A stretch of DNA of 64,000 nt from Streptomyces chattanoogensis. GTDB taxonomy: Bacteria > Actinomycetota > Actinomycetes > Streptomycetales > Streptomycetaceae. The stretch is from the NCBI RefSeq assembly GCF_001294335.1, contig NZ_LGKG01000152.1, positions 124,001-188,000 on the forward strand, given 5' to 3'. The position numbers and the translations under genes were made by a program. Positions 43,126 to 52,136 of the stretch are shown here, in pieces. Under the pieces are notes generated by a model. The model saw nothing but the letters and a program-made list of their open reading frames with translations, searched no databases and was not told the origin of the DNA. The stretch's first letter is position 1. Every line of letters starts with the position of its first letter.

Positions 43126-44658
43126 TCATCCTGATCCTGCGTCCTCCTCGAACACCCTGACCGAGGCCCCGTCCGCCGCTTCCTCGGTGTACGGATGCCA
43201 GGCCGCCAGGCCCTCCCCGTTCGGCGAACCGGTCGCCACGAACGCGGCGAGCGCCCCACCGAACGTCCGGGCGAGCGCCTCGGCGCGTGCGCGGCGTGGG
43301 TCTCCCGGACCGCCGAGGTCGCCGAGCAGCGGGCTGCCCCGGAAGGCCTCGAGATTGCCGAAGAGGAAGGGGAGTTCGGCGCAGTGCGCGGCGCCGATGG
43401 TTCCGTCGTCGCCGGGCGGGCGCCGGTCGAAGCGGTAGACGTACGTCGGCTCGCCGTGCTCTGCGCGCCGTCCGGCGATCTCCCGGACCCCCGTGCGGAA
43501 GTTGAGGTCCGACGCCGCGTCGGTGAGGATCCGCGCCGGAGCGGCGCCGGGGTGCCGTTCCTCGGACCGGCCGTAGATCTCCTCCGCCCGGTCGCGGCCG
43601 CCCACCCAGGCGGTCAGCATCCGTATCGCGTCCTCCCGGTCCGCCGCGCGGATCCGCTCGTCACGGGCGAAGAAGGCGGCCATCTCGTCGGCCGTCGTCC
43701 CGGCCAGGACGTCGATCCCGCGCAGCCCGCCGTCGGCGGCCGCGCCGAGCAGCGGCCGGGGCAGTCCGGCCCCGCCGAGCACCGGATACATCGGCGGCGC
43801 GGTGCGGCCGGCCCGCAGCGCCTCGTTCCGCAACTCGCGGTATCCGTCGAGCAGTTGGCCCACGGGAAGGGCGCGGAGGGCGGCGGCCCGCTGCGCCGTG
43901 GTGTTCCCGGAGACGCCCAGCACCCGCAGATACGATGCGGCGGTCTCGGCCGCCTGCGCCGGATCCTGCGGGGGAAGGTTCAGCGGAGCGCTCTGGGCGA
44001 TCACCCGCCGCAGCAGCGGTCCGGCGTCCGGGGAGAGCGCCAGCAGCAGGGCCGAGTACGCGCCCGACGACTGACCGCCGACCGTGATCAGGTCCGGATC
44101 GCCGCCGAACGCTGCGATGTTCGTCCGTACCCAGCGCAGTACCGCGGTCTGGTCCAGCAGCCCGAGGTTGTCCGCGCCGATCTCCGGCAGATGGAGGTAA
44201 CCCAGCGGCCCCATACGGAAGTTGGCGGTGACGACGACGATATCGCCCAGCGCGGCGAGCCGGGCGCCGTCGACATCGCCCCCGCCGCCCGAACCGCTGG
44301 TGAAGGCGCCGCCGTGGAACCACACCAGCACCGGGCGGGGCCCCGCGTCGCGCACCGCCGCGGCAGGGCTCCAGACGTTGAGGTTCAGGCAGCCCTCCTC
44401 GGAGCCTTCCGGAGTGGCCTGGCCGGTGAGCCAGGCCAGCGCCGAAGGGTGTTGCGGCACGGCGGGCCCGGAATGCGTCGCCGGGCGGATTCCCGACCAG
44501 CCCGGATGCGGCTCCGGGGGCGCGAAGCGCAGCGCACCGACCGGCGGCGCGGCGTACGGAATGCCCTGAAAAGCGGTCACCGGGCCTTTGTGGGTGCCGC
44601 GTACGGCACCTTCCGCGGTGGTTGCTGTCGCTGTGCCCGGTCGGCTCGAAATGGTCAT
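43126..44658 (-). CDS. Type B carboxylesterase
   Basis: 510 residues, ATG at 44658, no ribosome site. Esterase-lipase type B pattern: FQGIPYAAPPVGALRFAPPEP, the EGCLNLNVW block, oxyanion HGGAFTSGSG, nucleophile elbow GGQSSGA (Gln replaces the usual Glu of GESAG), Glu/Asp in GTTADEM, and catalytic His in GAAHCAELPFLFG. No signal peptide. Hydrolyses carboxylic esters; related enzymes include p-nitrobenzyl esterases. Convergent with the SWIM gene. Confidence 0.88.
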   Translation of the reverse strand: MTISSRPGTATATTAEGAVRGTHKGPVTAFQGIPYAAPPVGALRFAPPEPHPGWSGIRPATHSGPAVPQHPSALAWLTGQATPEGSEEGCLNLNVWSPAAAVRDAGPRPVLVWFHGGAFTSGSGGGGDVDGARLAALGDIVVVTANFRMGPLGYLHLPEIGADNLGLLDQTAVLRWVRTNIAAFGGDPDLITVGGQSSGAYSALLLALSPDAGPLLRRVIAQSAPLNLPPQDPAQAAETAASYLRVLGVSGNTTAQRAAALRALPVGQLLDGYRELRNEALRAGRTAPPMYPVLGGAGLPRPLLGAAADGGLRGIDVLAGTTADEMAAFFARDERIRAADREDAIRMLTAWVGGRDRAEEIYGRSEERHPGAAPARILTDAASDLNFRTGVREIAGRRAEHGEPTYVYRFDRRPPGDDGTIGAAHCAELPFLFGNLEAFRGSPLLGDLGGPGDPRRARAEALARTFGGALAAFVATGSPNGEGLAAWHPYTEEAADGASVRVFEEDAGSG

Positions 44659-44957
44659 GGTGGAACGTTAACCCCCGGGCCGAAGGGTCTCCGGAGGGCC
44701 TCAGGGGCGGCGGGTCGGCCGCTCCCGCATCCGTCCGGGCACTCCTTGGGAGCCCGGACGCCGACCGTTCCGTGTGCGCAGGGTGAACTCAACTCCCGGT
44801 TAAGTCCGCTGTCGTGACGTTCCGTAAGGAGACTGGTGCAGTGCGTTCCCGGCATGAAAGGATGTGAACACAGGTCCCGGCGACCTTAACTGTTCGTTGG
44901 GCTCGGCCCACGGCCGCCGTAGGGGACCGCGGGAGTCCGAGGGGCGGGGACGGTGGC
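44659..44957. other. 299-bp divergent intergenic region with hairpin
   Basis: No gene supported. It contains a bulged stem-loop (44732-44760: CGTCCGGG/CCCGGACG with inner CTCC/GGAG), terminator-like although it lies between two diverging genes, and half-sites GTTAAG (44800) and CTTAAC (44885) facing each other. Confidence 0.4.
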
Positions 44958-45446
44958 ATGACGGCAGGGGACGAGGGCCGGTCCAAGGGGGCGGGCAGCA
45001 CGCTCGCGGAGCGGCTCAACCATCTCTTCGCGCATATGCACCCGGCCGGGGCTCCGTACACCAACGCCTTTGTGGCGGACGAGATCAGCGCCGGTACGGG
45101 CGAGTACGGCGGGGTCAGGGTCACCGAGCAGTACTTATCGATGCTGCGCAACGGGCGGCGTACGAACCCGAGTCCGGAGCTGCTGCGCGCACTGGCCAAG
45201 TTCTTCGCCGTACCGGTGGGATATCTGCTGGGTGACCTCTCGCAGCCGCAGGCCGCGCGGGTGGAGGAAGAGGTCCGTTTCCTGGCGGCCATGCGGGATC
45301 AGCGGGTGCGGGCCATCGCGCTGCGCTCCGTCGGGCTGCCGCCGGAGGTGCAGGAGAGCCTGACGACGATCATCTCCCAGTTCCGGCAGCAGATGAATCT
45401 GCCGGCCGATCCCCCGGATCAGGGCGGTGAGCGGCGTGCTGAGTGA
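44958..45446 (+). CDS. XRE-family regulator of an XRE/zinc-peptidase/MAB_1171c triad
   Basis: 162 residues. Helix-turn-helix across ~13-95: TLAERLNHLFAHM, then VTEQYLSMLRNGRRTNPSPELLRALAKFFAVPVGYLLGD. The long insert in the HTH (~30-55) is typical of this Streptomyces subgroup. It is followed by a zinc-peptidase-like protein and a MAB_1171c membrane protein, a grouping seen repeatedly in Streptomyces, so it probably regulates the triad and may itself be a target of the peptidase, as ImmR is of ImmA. Confidence 0.87.
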   Translation: MTAGDEGRSKGAGSTLAERLNHLFAHMHPAGAPYTNAFVADEISAGTGEYGGVRVTEQYLSMLRNGRRTNPSPELLRALAKFFAVPVGYLLGDLSQPQAARVEEEVRFLAAMRDQRVRAIALRSVGLPPEVQESLTTIISQFRQQMNLPADPPDQGGERRAE

Positions 45447-45531
45447 TCCGATACGTGACCCCCTACGGACCGCTGGGCGCGATCAGATCTTCGCTCTCTG
45501 GCGGCGGGCCGAGCACGAGGACGGGACGAGC

Positions 45532-46146
45532 ATGCGAGTGGGGCAGATACGCCGGCGGTGCAAGCAGCTGATCAAGGAGCTGGCGGTGCCCGCCGCCATC
45601 GACCTCCAGGGGATGTGCGACATCGTCGCCACACGTGTGGCACGGCCCGTCCACATGGTCCCGATGAGCCTCGACGGTGTGGTCTCGGGGATGACGGCCT
45701 CCACCGACGACGGCTACTGGATCTTCTTCGAACTGAAGACGTCGCCCTGGCACCAGGCGCACATCGTGCTGCACGAACTGAGCCACCTCCTGTTGGGCCA
45801 TGCGCAGGATCCGGCCATCACGGAGGACGCGCTGCGGATGTGGACCCCGTCCATCGACGCGGCCACCGCCATGCGCCGGATGGGGCTGACCGCGGGCTTC
45901 GCCCGGCACCACGGCTACGACAACCTCGCCGAGCGGGAGACCGAGGTGCTGGGCACGCTGCTGATGGAGCGGGTCGCACCGTCGGCCGGTGAACGCGAAC
46001 TCCCCCTGGAGGGACGGGCGGCCGAACTGGCCGCGGCGCTCGGGCCCGCGCTGCAGCACATCCGCAAGCAGCAGGAGGAGCGGGACGAGCAGGCTGGGGA
46101 TGGGGCCGGGCACGGGGAGAGGGACGGGGGCTCGCCGCGTGTTTGA
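45532..46146 (+). CDS. ImmA/IrrE-like zinc peptidase (toxin-like) protein
   Basis: 204 residues from ATG at 45532; the conserved part opens RRRCKQLIKELAVPAAIDLQGMCD. A GTG at 45427 would add 35 residues and overlap the XRE gene by 20 bp. The zinc motif HELSH (HExxH) lies in AHIVLHELSHLLLGH, about 80 residues in. In ImmA/IrrE systems such peptidases cleave or inactivate the cognate XRE repressor. The C-terminal ~40 residues are Glu/Gly/Asp-rich. The stop overlaps the membrane protein gene. Confidence 0.8.
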   Translation: MRVGQIRRRCKQLIKELAVPAAIDLQGMCDIVATRVARPVHMVPMSLDGVVSGMTASTDDGYWIFFELKTSPWHQAHIVLHELSHLLLGHAQDPAITEDALRMWTPSIDAATAMRRMGLTAGFARHHGYDNLAERETEVLGTLLMERVAPSAGERELPLEGRAAELAAALGPALQHIRKQQEERDEQAGDGAGHGERDGGSPRV

Positions 46147-47395
46147 TGTCATCTACCTCTCCTTCGCGGCCGTCGCCTGGACCCTCGTCGCCTACAAGTC
46201 CGCCGCCTGGATGCGCGACCGCGGCAACGCCGACCTGGGCCTCACCTGTGTGATGACGGGCGGCGTGGCGACGGTCTTCCTCTTCTCCGCACCCAGCCTC
46301 TACCGCTGGTTCGACCGGCTGGTCGGCGTGGCCAATCTCGCCATGGTCTTCCTCTACTCCTCCGTCGTGGTGTTCGCCGCGGGGGCGCTCGTCCTGCTGC
46401 TGCGCTGGACGGCGGGCGAGGGCGAGGCCGCGCGGGCCCGCGCGCGGACCAAGGCGCGTGCCGCCGTCGGGGGCGTGGCGGCGGTGTGGGCGGTGGCCGT
46501 CGTCGGCTTCGCCGTCGGCCGTCCGGACGCCGTCGAGCACCCCCGCGACTTCAGCACCGCCTACACCGGCTCTCCCGGCGTGATGCTCTTTCTGGTGCTG
46601 TATCTGGCCATCTTCGGCTCCAGCCTCGCGGGCCTGGCGTCGCTCTGCACGCGCTACGCCGCCCGGTTCGGCGCCTCCTGGCTCGCGCGTGGTCTGCGGG
46701 TGATGGGCGCGGGCTGCGGGCTCGGCCTGCTCTACTGCACCTGCAAACTCATCGGCTTCGGCATGTCGTGGGCGGGCCACCCGGTCCTCTGGCTCTCCAA
46801 CGGCGTGGCCCCGCTCAGCGCCTCCGTGGCGGCGATCCTCGTCCTCACCGGATTCGCCCTGCCCGCCGCCGGCCCCCGGGCCGCCGCCTGGCGCCGCCTG
46901 CGCCGCCTCACGCCCCTCTGGCGGGCCGTCACCGCCGGCACCCCCGAGGTCACCATGGAGCGCGCGCGGTGGTCGGTCCGCTGGCCGTTCGCCGACCTCG
47001 AATGGCGCGCCAACCGGCAGATGGCGGAGATCCGGGACGTCCAGCGCGGCATCCGCCGCCATGTCGAGTCCGACGCCGTCGACATCGCCCGAGAGCGGGC
47101 CCGCGCCGTCTCGCTCGACGACCGCCAGCTGGCCGCCGTGGCGGAGGCGGCCGCACTCCGCCGCGGGCTGGAGAACCGCGCGGTGGGCCATGTGCCGGCC
47201 CATGGCGCCGACAGCGTGGTGGTCACCACGGGTACGGCCGCCGGTACGGATACGGGCGCGGGCGCGGACGCGGAGGGTGCCGAACTCGCCGCGGAATACG
47301 AGCACTTGGCGCTGGTCGCAGATGTCTATCACTCGTCACTGATCGAGACCGTGCTCACCGAGCTGCGGCAGCGCAGCTCCGTGGCGCGCGGCTAG
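46139..47395 (+). CDS. MAB_1171c-family integral membrane protein
   Basis: 418 residues; GTG at 46139 overlaps the preceding gene by 8 bp. Seven predicted membrane segments between ~3 and ~245 (first FDVIYLSFAAVAWTLVAY), then a long cytoplasmic tail (~250-418) with basic/acidic helices (RQMAEIRDVQRGIRRHVESDAVDIA). The family has been called a putative transporter, without proof. With XRE and the HExxH protein it suggests a membrane signal controlling a regulated repressor. Ends at a strong hairpin. Confidence 0.85.
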   Translation: MFDVIYLSFAAVAWTLVAYKSAAWMRDRGNADLGLTCVMTGGVATVFLFSAPSLYRWFDRLVGVANLAMVFLYSSVVVFAAGALVLLLRWTAGEGEAARARARTKARAAVGGVAAVWAVAVVGFAVGRPDAVEHPRDFSTAYTGSPGVMLFLVLYLAIFGSSLAGLASLCTRYAARFGASWLARGLRVMGAGCGLGLLYCTCKLIGFGMSWAGHPVLWLSNGVAPLSASVAAILVLTGFALPAAGPRAAAWRRLRRLTPLWRAVTAGTPEVTMERARWSVRWPFADLEWRANRQMAEIRDVQRGIRRHVESDAVDIARERARAVSLDDRQLAAVAEAAALRRGLENRAVGHVPAHGADSVVVTTGTAAGTDTGAGADAEGAELAAEYEHLALVADVYHSSLIETVLTELRQRSSVARG

Positions 47396-47456
47396 CGACG
47401 ACGCGACCCCACGAACGTGGTGGCCCGGTACGGGGGTCTGGGCCACGCACGCGACA

Positions 47457-47493
47457 GGGGCGGCACCGGTTGGTTCGACGCCGGTGCCGCCCC
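47457..47493 (+). terminator. Terminator of the XRE/peptidase/MAB_1171c operon
   Basis: 13-bp perfect arms (GGGGCGGCACCGG and complement), 11-nt loop, ~60 bp after the stop. Confidence 0.8.
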
Positions 47494-47613
47494 GCTGTTG
47501 CCTCCGCCCGTTGACGCCCTGGCATGGCCATCTCCCCATGGCTGCCTCGTCGTTGTCGCCCGGCGCGTCCCGTCCCCGCCGCGCCGTGAACCGTCCGTCT
47601 AGAGTCGTGCTCC

Positions 47614-48867
47614 ATGCAGAACACCGCCGAGACCGGCCCCGACGCCCCCATCGACGTGACGCCCCTCCTCGACGATCCCTACGCCGCCTATGCCGCGCTG
47701 CGCGAGGCCGGGCCGGTGCACCGGATCACCGGGGCCGACGGGCAGCCCGCCTGGCTGGTCACCCGCTACGACGACGTCCGCGGCGCGTTCACCGATCCGC
47801 GGCTGTCCCTGGACAAGCGCCATGCCGCACCCGGCGGATACAGCGGTTTCGCGCTGCCGCCGGCGCTGGACGCCAATCTGCTCAACATGGACCCGCCGGA
47901 CCACACCCGGGTGCGCCGCCTGGTGGTGAAGGCGTTCACACCGGGGCGGATCGATGCGCTGCGGGAGCCCGTACGGCGCATTGCCGATGAGCTGCTGGAC
48001 GCCATGGAGGAGCGCGGCGGTCAGGCGGATCTGATCGCCGACTACGCGGGGCAGCTGCCGATCATCGTGATCTGCGATCTGCTCGGTGTGCCGCAGCGCG
48101 ACCGCCACGATTTCCGCGCCTGGACGGACACCCTGATCACCCCCGATCCGACCAAGCCGCAGCAGATGAAGCAGGCGATCGGGGCGATGCTGGAGTTCTA
48201 CACCGGTCTGATCGCGACCAAGCGCGCGGAACCCGGCGACGATCTGCTCTCGGACCTGATCGCGGTGCGCGACGACGCCGCCGGCCCGGCCGACGACCGG
48301 CTCACCGAGGACGAGCTGACCTCGCTCGCCTTCCTCATCCTTTTCGGCGGCTACGAGAATGTCGTCCACCTCATCGGCAACGCCGCCCTCGGCCTGCTCG
48401 AGCATCCCGACCGGCTCGACCAGCTGCGGCGCAATCCGGCCGACCTCCCGGCCGTCGTCGAGGAGTTCATGCGGTACGACGGTCCCGCACCGCTGGCGAT
48501 CCGGCGCTTCGCCAAGGAGGACCTGGAGATCGGCGGCGTACGGATCCCGGCCGGTGACAGCGTGCTGCTCGCCGTCGCTTCCGCGAACCGCGACCCCGCC
48601 CGCTTCCCCGATCCGGACCGCTTCGACCATGGGCGGGACCTCTCCGGGCACCTCGCGCTGGGCCATGGCATCCACTACTGCCTCGGCGCGCCGCTGGCCC
48701 GGGTGGAAACCGTCACCGCGCTCGATGCGCTCATCGGACGGTTCCCGGGGCTGCGACTGGCCCTTCCCCAGGCCGAACTGCGGCGTCGGCGCTCCCTGCG
48801 CGCGCGTGGCCTGATTTCGCTGCCGGTGACCTGGAAATCGAGAAACGAACAAGTTTTTGAGGCATAA
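47614..48867 (+). CDS. Cytochrome P450 (soluble, CYP107-like)
   Basis: 417 residues, ATG at 47614. Heme-binding LGHGIHYCLGAPLAR with proximal C356 (Leu replaces the usual first Phe), K-helix E284-x-x-R287 and I-helix FGGYENV. In the I-helix the near-universal oxygen-activating Thr is N249. Stand-alone soluble bacterial P450 without adjacent ferredoxin; redox partners must come from elsewhere. Fits macrolide-type hydroxylases by general sequence; substrate unknown. Confidence 0.9.
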   Translation: MQNTAETGPDAPIDVTPLLDDPYAAYAALREAGPVHRITGADGQPAWLVTRYDDVRGAFTDPRLSLDKRHAAPGGYSGFALPPALDANLLNMDPPDHTRVRRLVVKAFTPGRIDALREPVRRIADELLDAMEERGGQADLIADYAGQLPIIVICDLLGVPQRDRHDFRAWTDTLITPDPTKPQQMKQAIGAMLEFYTGLIATKRAEPGDDLLSDLIAVRDDAAGPADDRLTEDELTSLAFLILFGGYENVVHLIGNAALGLLEHPDRLDQLRRNPADLPAVVEEFMRYDGPAPLAIRRFAKEDLEIGGVRIPAGDSVLLAVASANRDPARFPDPDRFDHGRDLSGHLALGHGIHYCLGAPLARVETVTALDALIGRFPGLRLALPQAELRRRRSLRARGLISLPVTWKSRNEQVFEA

Positions 48868-48897
48868 CCGGGGGCGGATGAGGTAGAAAGGTCTTGA

Positions 48898-48935
48898 ACC
48901 CGCCCGGTGTGCATCCCCCGTCGCACCGGGCGGGT
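48898..48935 (+). ncRNA. Stable hairpin after the P450 gene: terminator or small RNA
   Basis: 12-bp perfect arms (ACCCGCCCGGTG and complement) close a 14-nt loop containing CCCCC. A -10-like TAGAAA (48884) sits just upstream, so the hairpin could begin its own short transcript; simple termination of the P450 message is the conservative reading. Confidence 0.45.
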
Positions 48936-49087
48936 CTCTGTTTGCAGCTGCGACATCCGGCTGCCACCGGGCGCGGGGCCGCACGCCGCGGGCCTCCACG
49001 GTGCGACACGCGGGACATGCCGGAGCCTCGTGGTCCGTCTGGCGCACCCACGCTGCGGGCGGCAGCGGCCGTTCTTAGCGTGACGGC

Positions 49088-50302
49088 ATGGCAATCGACG
49101 CGCCGTACTCCAGGAAGGCCGCCGCGCTCGCGGGACTCGCTCTTGCCGGAACCTTTCTGACCTCCATACCGGCCACGGCTCACTCCGCAGCCGGCGGGGC
49201 CACAGCCGCCGGGGCCGCGGGCGCCCGGCCCGCCGCACCCGGACCGGGTGTCCAGGTCGGCGCGGCGCCCGGTGTGCCCGACGTGCCGGACTGGCTGTCC
49301 GCCAAGTCCTGGATGGTGTCCGACGCCGACACCGGAGATGTCCTCGCCGCCAAGGCGCCGCACCGCAGACTGCCCCCGGCCAGCACCCTCAAGACCCTGT
49401 TCGCGGTCACCGTGCTGCCGAAGTTCCCGGCCGGCAGCGTCCGCCAGGTCAGCGCCGCCGACCTCGAGGGCGTCGGCGACGGCAGCAGCCTCGTCGGCGT
49501 CGAGGAGGGCGGGCGCTACCGGGTCGCCGACCTGTGGCGCGGGGTCTTCCTCCGCTCCGGCAACGACGCCGTACACGTCCTGGCCTCGATGAATGGCGGC
49601 TGGGACGACACCGCTCAGGAGATGCAGGAAACCGCGCGCAAGCTCGGCGCCCGCGACACCACCGTGAAGTCCCCGGACGGCTACGACACCCCGGGCCAGG
49701 TCTCCTCGGCGTACGACCTGACGGTCTTCGGCCGCGCCGGGCTCGCCGACCCCGACTTCGCGCGCTACTGTGCCACCGCCCGCGCCCGCTTCCCCACCAG
49801 CGACGGTTTCACCCAGATCGAGAACACCAACCGGATGCTGGCCGGTTCACACGGTCTGACCCCCTACCCGGGCATCATCGGCGTCAAGAACGGCTACACC
49901 ACCCACGCGGGCAACACGCTCGTCGCCGCCGCCCGGCGGAACGGCCGCACCCTGCTGGTCACCGTCATGAACCCACGGTCCGGCGAGAACAACGCCGTCT
50001 ACAAGGAGGCAGGCGCCCTCCTCGACTGGGGCTTCGACAGCGCCGGTCTGGCCCGCCCGATCGACACCCTGCGCACGGTGGTGCGTACGCCCTCCGAGGA
50101 CCGTTCCGGGGACCGTGCCAAGGCCCGCCCGCTGACCACCGACCCCGTCACCGCGAGGCCCGAACCCCACGGCTCCTCCCGGACCTCCGCCGCCGCGGGG
50201 TGGGCGGGCGGCGTCGGCGCCGTGGTGCTCGCCCTCGCCGGGGCGCTCGCCTGGTGGCGGCACGGACGGCGGCGCGGGCGACCGCCGGAGGGCGAGGTGT
50301 AG
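49088..50302 (+). CDS. D-alanyl-D-alanine carboxypeptidase (PBP5-like, membrane-anchored)
   Basis: 404 residues. Signal peptide (~1-32), Ala/Pro/Gly linker, then the peptidase S11 domain: S99-T-L-K102 (SxxK nucleophile), SGND (SxN, ~157) and KNGYTT (KTG box with Asn for Thr, ~264). A C-terminal membrane helix (~370-392) with a basic tail anchors it. Trims the terminal D-Ala from peptidoglycan stem peptides outside the membrane. Single gene, preceded by the hairpin at 48898. Confidence 0.93.
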   Translation: MAIDAPYSRKAAALAGLALAGTFLTSIPATAHSAAGGATAAGAAGARPAAPGPGVQVGAAPGVPDVPDWLSAKSWMVSDADTGDVLAAKAPHRRLPPASTLKTLFAVTVLPKFPAGSVRQVSAADLEGVGDGSSLVGVEEGGRYRVADLWRGVFLRSGNDAVHVLASMNGGWDDTAQEMQETARKLGARDTTVKSPDGYDTPGQVSSAYDLTVFGRAGLADPDFARYCATARARFPTSDGFTQIENTNRMLAGSHGLTPYPGIIGVKNGYTTHAGNTLVAAARRNGRTLLVTVMNPRSGENNAVYKEAGALLDWGFDSAGLARPIDTLRTVVRTPSEDRSGDRAKARPLTTDPVTARPEPHGSSRTSAAAGWAGGVGAVVLALAGALAWWRHGRRRGRPPEGEV

Positions 50303-50334
50303 ACCGCTACGGGCGGCCCGGCCCGCCTTCCGCC

Positions 50335-51027
50335 CTAGGCCGCGCCGGCACGGAGCCGGGGCGCCGTCTCGGCCGCCGGCACCGGACCGCCGGACCCGTT
50401 CAGACTCCTCGCCAGTCCGGCTGCCCAGTCCGTCAGTCCGGCGATATCGATGCCGTACGGGGCGGTGTCGGCGTACGGCGCGATGGCCACCGCCCCCCGG
50501 CCGAGCAGCGCCTCGGCGCCCGGGGCATTGCCGCGCGCCGCATGGGTCAGACCCACCGCCAGCTGGGCCAGCCCCCGCCACAGCCCGCGCTCCGCCGCCG
50601 GCGCGGCCTTCCAGGCGTCCTCCAGCACCTCGTGGGCATGGAACGGCATCCCGTCGTCCAGCAGCCGCTGCGCCTCGGTCAGCGCCTGCGCCGGCGTACG
50701 CGGCACCCCCTCGGGCTGCCGCGCCACGCCGGGGGCGCCGTACGGCAGCGGCCGCCCGAGGCCGTCCCGTGGCCGGGCGTTACGGGCCCGGCCCTGCTCG
50801 TCACGGTCCCGGGAGCGGGTGCCGGACGCAGGGGGTGCCTCGGCCGCGGTGTCCGCCGCGGCGCCGCAGTGCTCGCACACCTCGCCGTCCGGGCGCTCAC
50901 GCACCCGCCCGCAGGCGTCGCACACCAGGTGCGACCAGCAGGCCGGATCGCCGCCCTGGCCGGGGCCGCCGGACCGGCTGTTCTGGCTGTTCTGGCTGTT
51001 CTGGTGGGTTTCCTCCGTGCCGCTCAC
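50335..51027 (-). CDS. DUF309 protein with N-terminal zinc ribbon
   Basis: 230 residues from GTG at 51027. N-terminal NSQNSQNSR tract (coded by a 9-bp repeat), then a C-x2-C...C-x2-C ribbon (CDACGRVRERPDGEVCEHCG). The DUF309 domain follows: DDGMPFHAHEVLEDAWKAAP and RGLWRGLAQLAVGLTHAARGN, the HEV.E..W and R.L.Q.A.....A motifs of that helical family. Function of DUF309 is unknown. Last in a minus-strand run of four genes. Confidence 0.82.
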   Translation of the reverse strand: MSGTEETHQNSQNSQNSRSGGPGQGGDPACWSHLVCDACGRVRERPDGEVCEHCGAAADTAAEAPPASGTRSRDRDEQGRARNARPRDGLGRPLPYGAPGVARQPEGVPRTPAQALTEAQRLLDDGMPFHAHEVLEDAWKAAPAAERGLWRGLAQLAVGLTHAARGNAPGAEALLGRGAVAIAPYADTAPYGIDIAGLTDWAAGLARSLNGSGGPVPAAETAPRLRAGAA

Positions 51028-51104
51028 CCCTCGATTGTGCGTCGTGCGGTGCCCCTGCGTCGCCCCGGGGCGGAGCCGCGCGCCGGCCAGGGGACGAATG
51101 CCGG

Positions 51105-52136
51105 TCAGGGGACGAATGCCGGGGAGGAGGCGTCCGGAATACGCAGCGACGGATTCCCGCTGCCGTTCGCCGGGACGGTCCAGACGTCGGAGCGCCGGCC
51201 GCCGTGGCCCGGCAGGGCGTAGGCGAGGGTGCGGTCGTCCAGCCAGGCGGCCTGGTCGTCCACGCTGCGGGTTTCGGCGAGCGGGTGTTCGCGCAGGGTG
51301 CGCAGGTCCAGGACGTACAGGCGCCAGGGGTCGGCGGCCCCTTCGCGTACCCGCTTCTTGAAGGCGAGCCGGGTGTTGTCGGGGGAGAGCGAGGGACATT
51401 CGGCATTCTCGCGCAGGGTACGCGCCGCCCACTTCCGCATATCGCCCTCGACCAGATACGTCTTCCCCTTCGTCGAGACCGTCGCGTAGAAGCGGTTGTC
51501 GTCGCGGGCGAAGGTGACGCCCCAGTAGTTGACGTCGGGGGAGTGGTAGCGGCGGCCGCCGAGGGTGAGCGGGATTTCCTCCATGTTCTTGATGAGGTAG
51601 CCGGTACGGGTGTCCAGGATGGAGGTGCGGGTGGAGAACGCGGTGGTGGCGTACGAGTCCCCGGTGGCGAACATCGTCCACGACAGCATCCGCCCGGAGG
51701 CGGAGACCCGGGCCCGGTTGGGGATGCCGGTGAGCGCGATCCGCCGCTTCTCGTGCAGTCGCCGGTCCAGCACGACGGCGTACGAGCGGGGCGGGATGCC
51801 GGGGCGGCGCTGCAGGCACAGGCCGGTGTCCGCCGCCGCGTAGAAGCGCTCGCAGGCGGGGCCTCCGGTGGTGCGGTTGCCCGAGGAGCCGGCCGCGCCC
51901 GGCCGGGCGGTGAGCCGGGCGACCCGGCCGGAGCCGGCGCCCGTGCTGCGGAAGTACAGCCGGCCGTGGTCGAGGCCGAAGGCCGAGGCGGTGCCGGACG
52001 GTTCGGCGTGCCGGGCGGCGCTCACGGTGTAGACGACGGCGACGGTGGTGAGGACCGCGATGGACGCCGCTACGGCGATGATCCGTGCCCGCAGCGAGAG
52101 TGCGCGCGGCGCGGTGGGCAGGGGCATCCGGTTCAC
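51105..52136 (-). CDS. Membrane-anchored TolB-like beta-propeller protein
   Basis: 343 residues; GTG at 52136 overlaps the MFS stop (GTGA). One N-terminal membrane helix (~17-39), then repeated propeller strands (e.g. GRLYFRSTG, ECPSLSPDNTRLAFKK, DDQAAWLDDRTLAYAL, SDVWTVPANG). No catalytic residues seen; it is probably an extracytoplasmic binding or sensor partner of the MFS transporter encoded just before it. Confidence 0.8.
   Translation of the reverse strand: MNRMPLPTAPRALSLRARIIAVAASIAVLTTVAVVYTVSAARHAEPSGTASAFGLDHGRLYFRSTGAGSGRVARLTARPGAAGSSGNRTTGGPACERFYAAADTGLCLQRRPGIPPRSYAVVLDRRLHEKRRIALTGIPNRARVSASGRMLSWTMFATGDSYATTAFSTRTSILDTRTGYLIKNMEEIPLTLGGRRYHSPDVNYWGVTFARDDNRFYATVSTKGKTYLVEGDMRKWAARTLRENAECPSLSPDNTRLAFKKRVREGAADPWRLYVLDLRTLREHPLAETRSVDDQAAWLDDRTLAYALPGHGGRRSDVWTVPANGSGNPSLRIPDASSPAFVP

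Noticed and set aside
44732..44760. Terminator between carboxylesterase and XRE genes
   Set aside because: The two genes diverge from this region, so no transcript is expected to end there; kept only as a note on the intergenic region.
48898..48935. 6C RNA
   Set aside because: Only one C-rich loop hairpin is seen and the genomic neighbours are wrong for that family.
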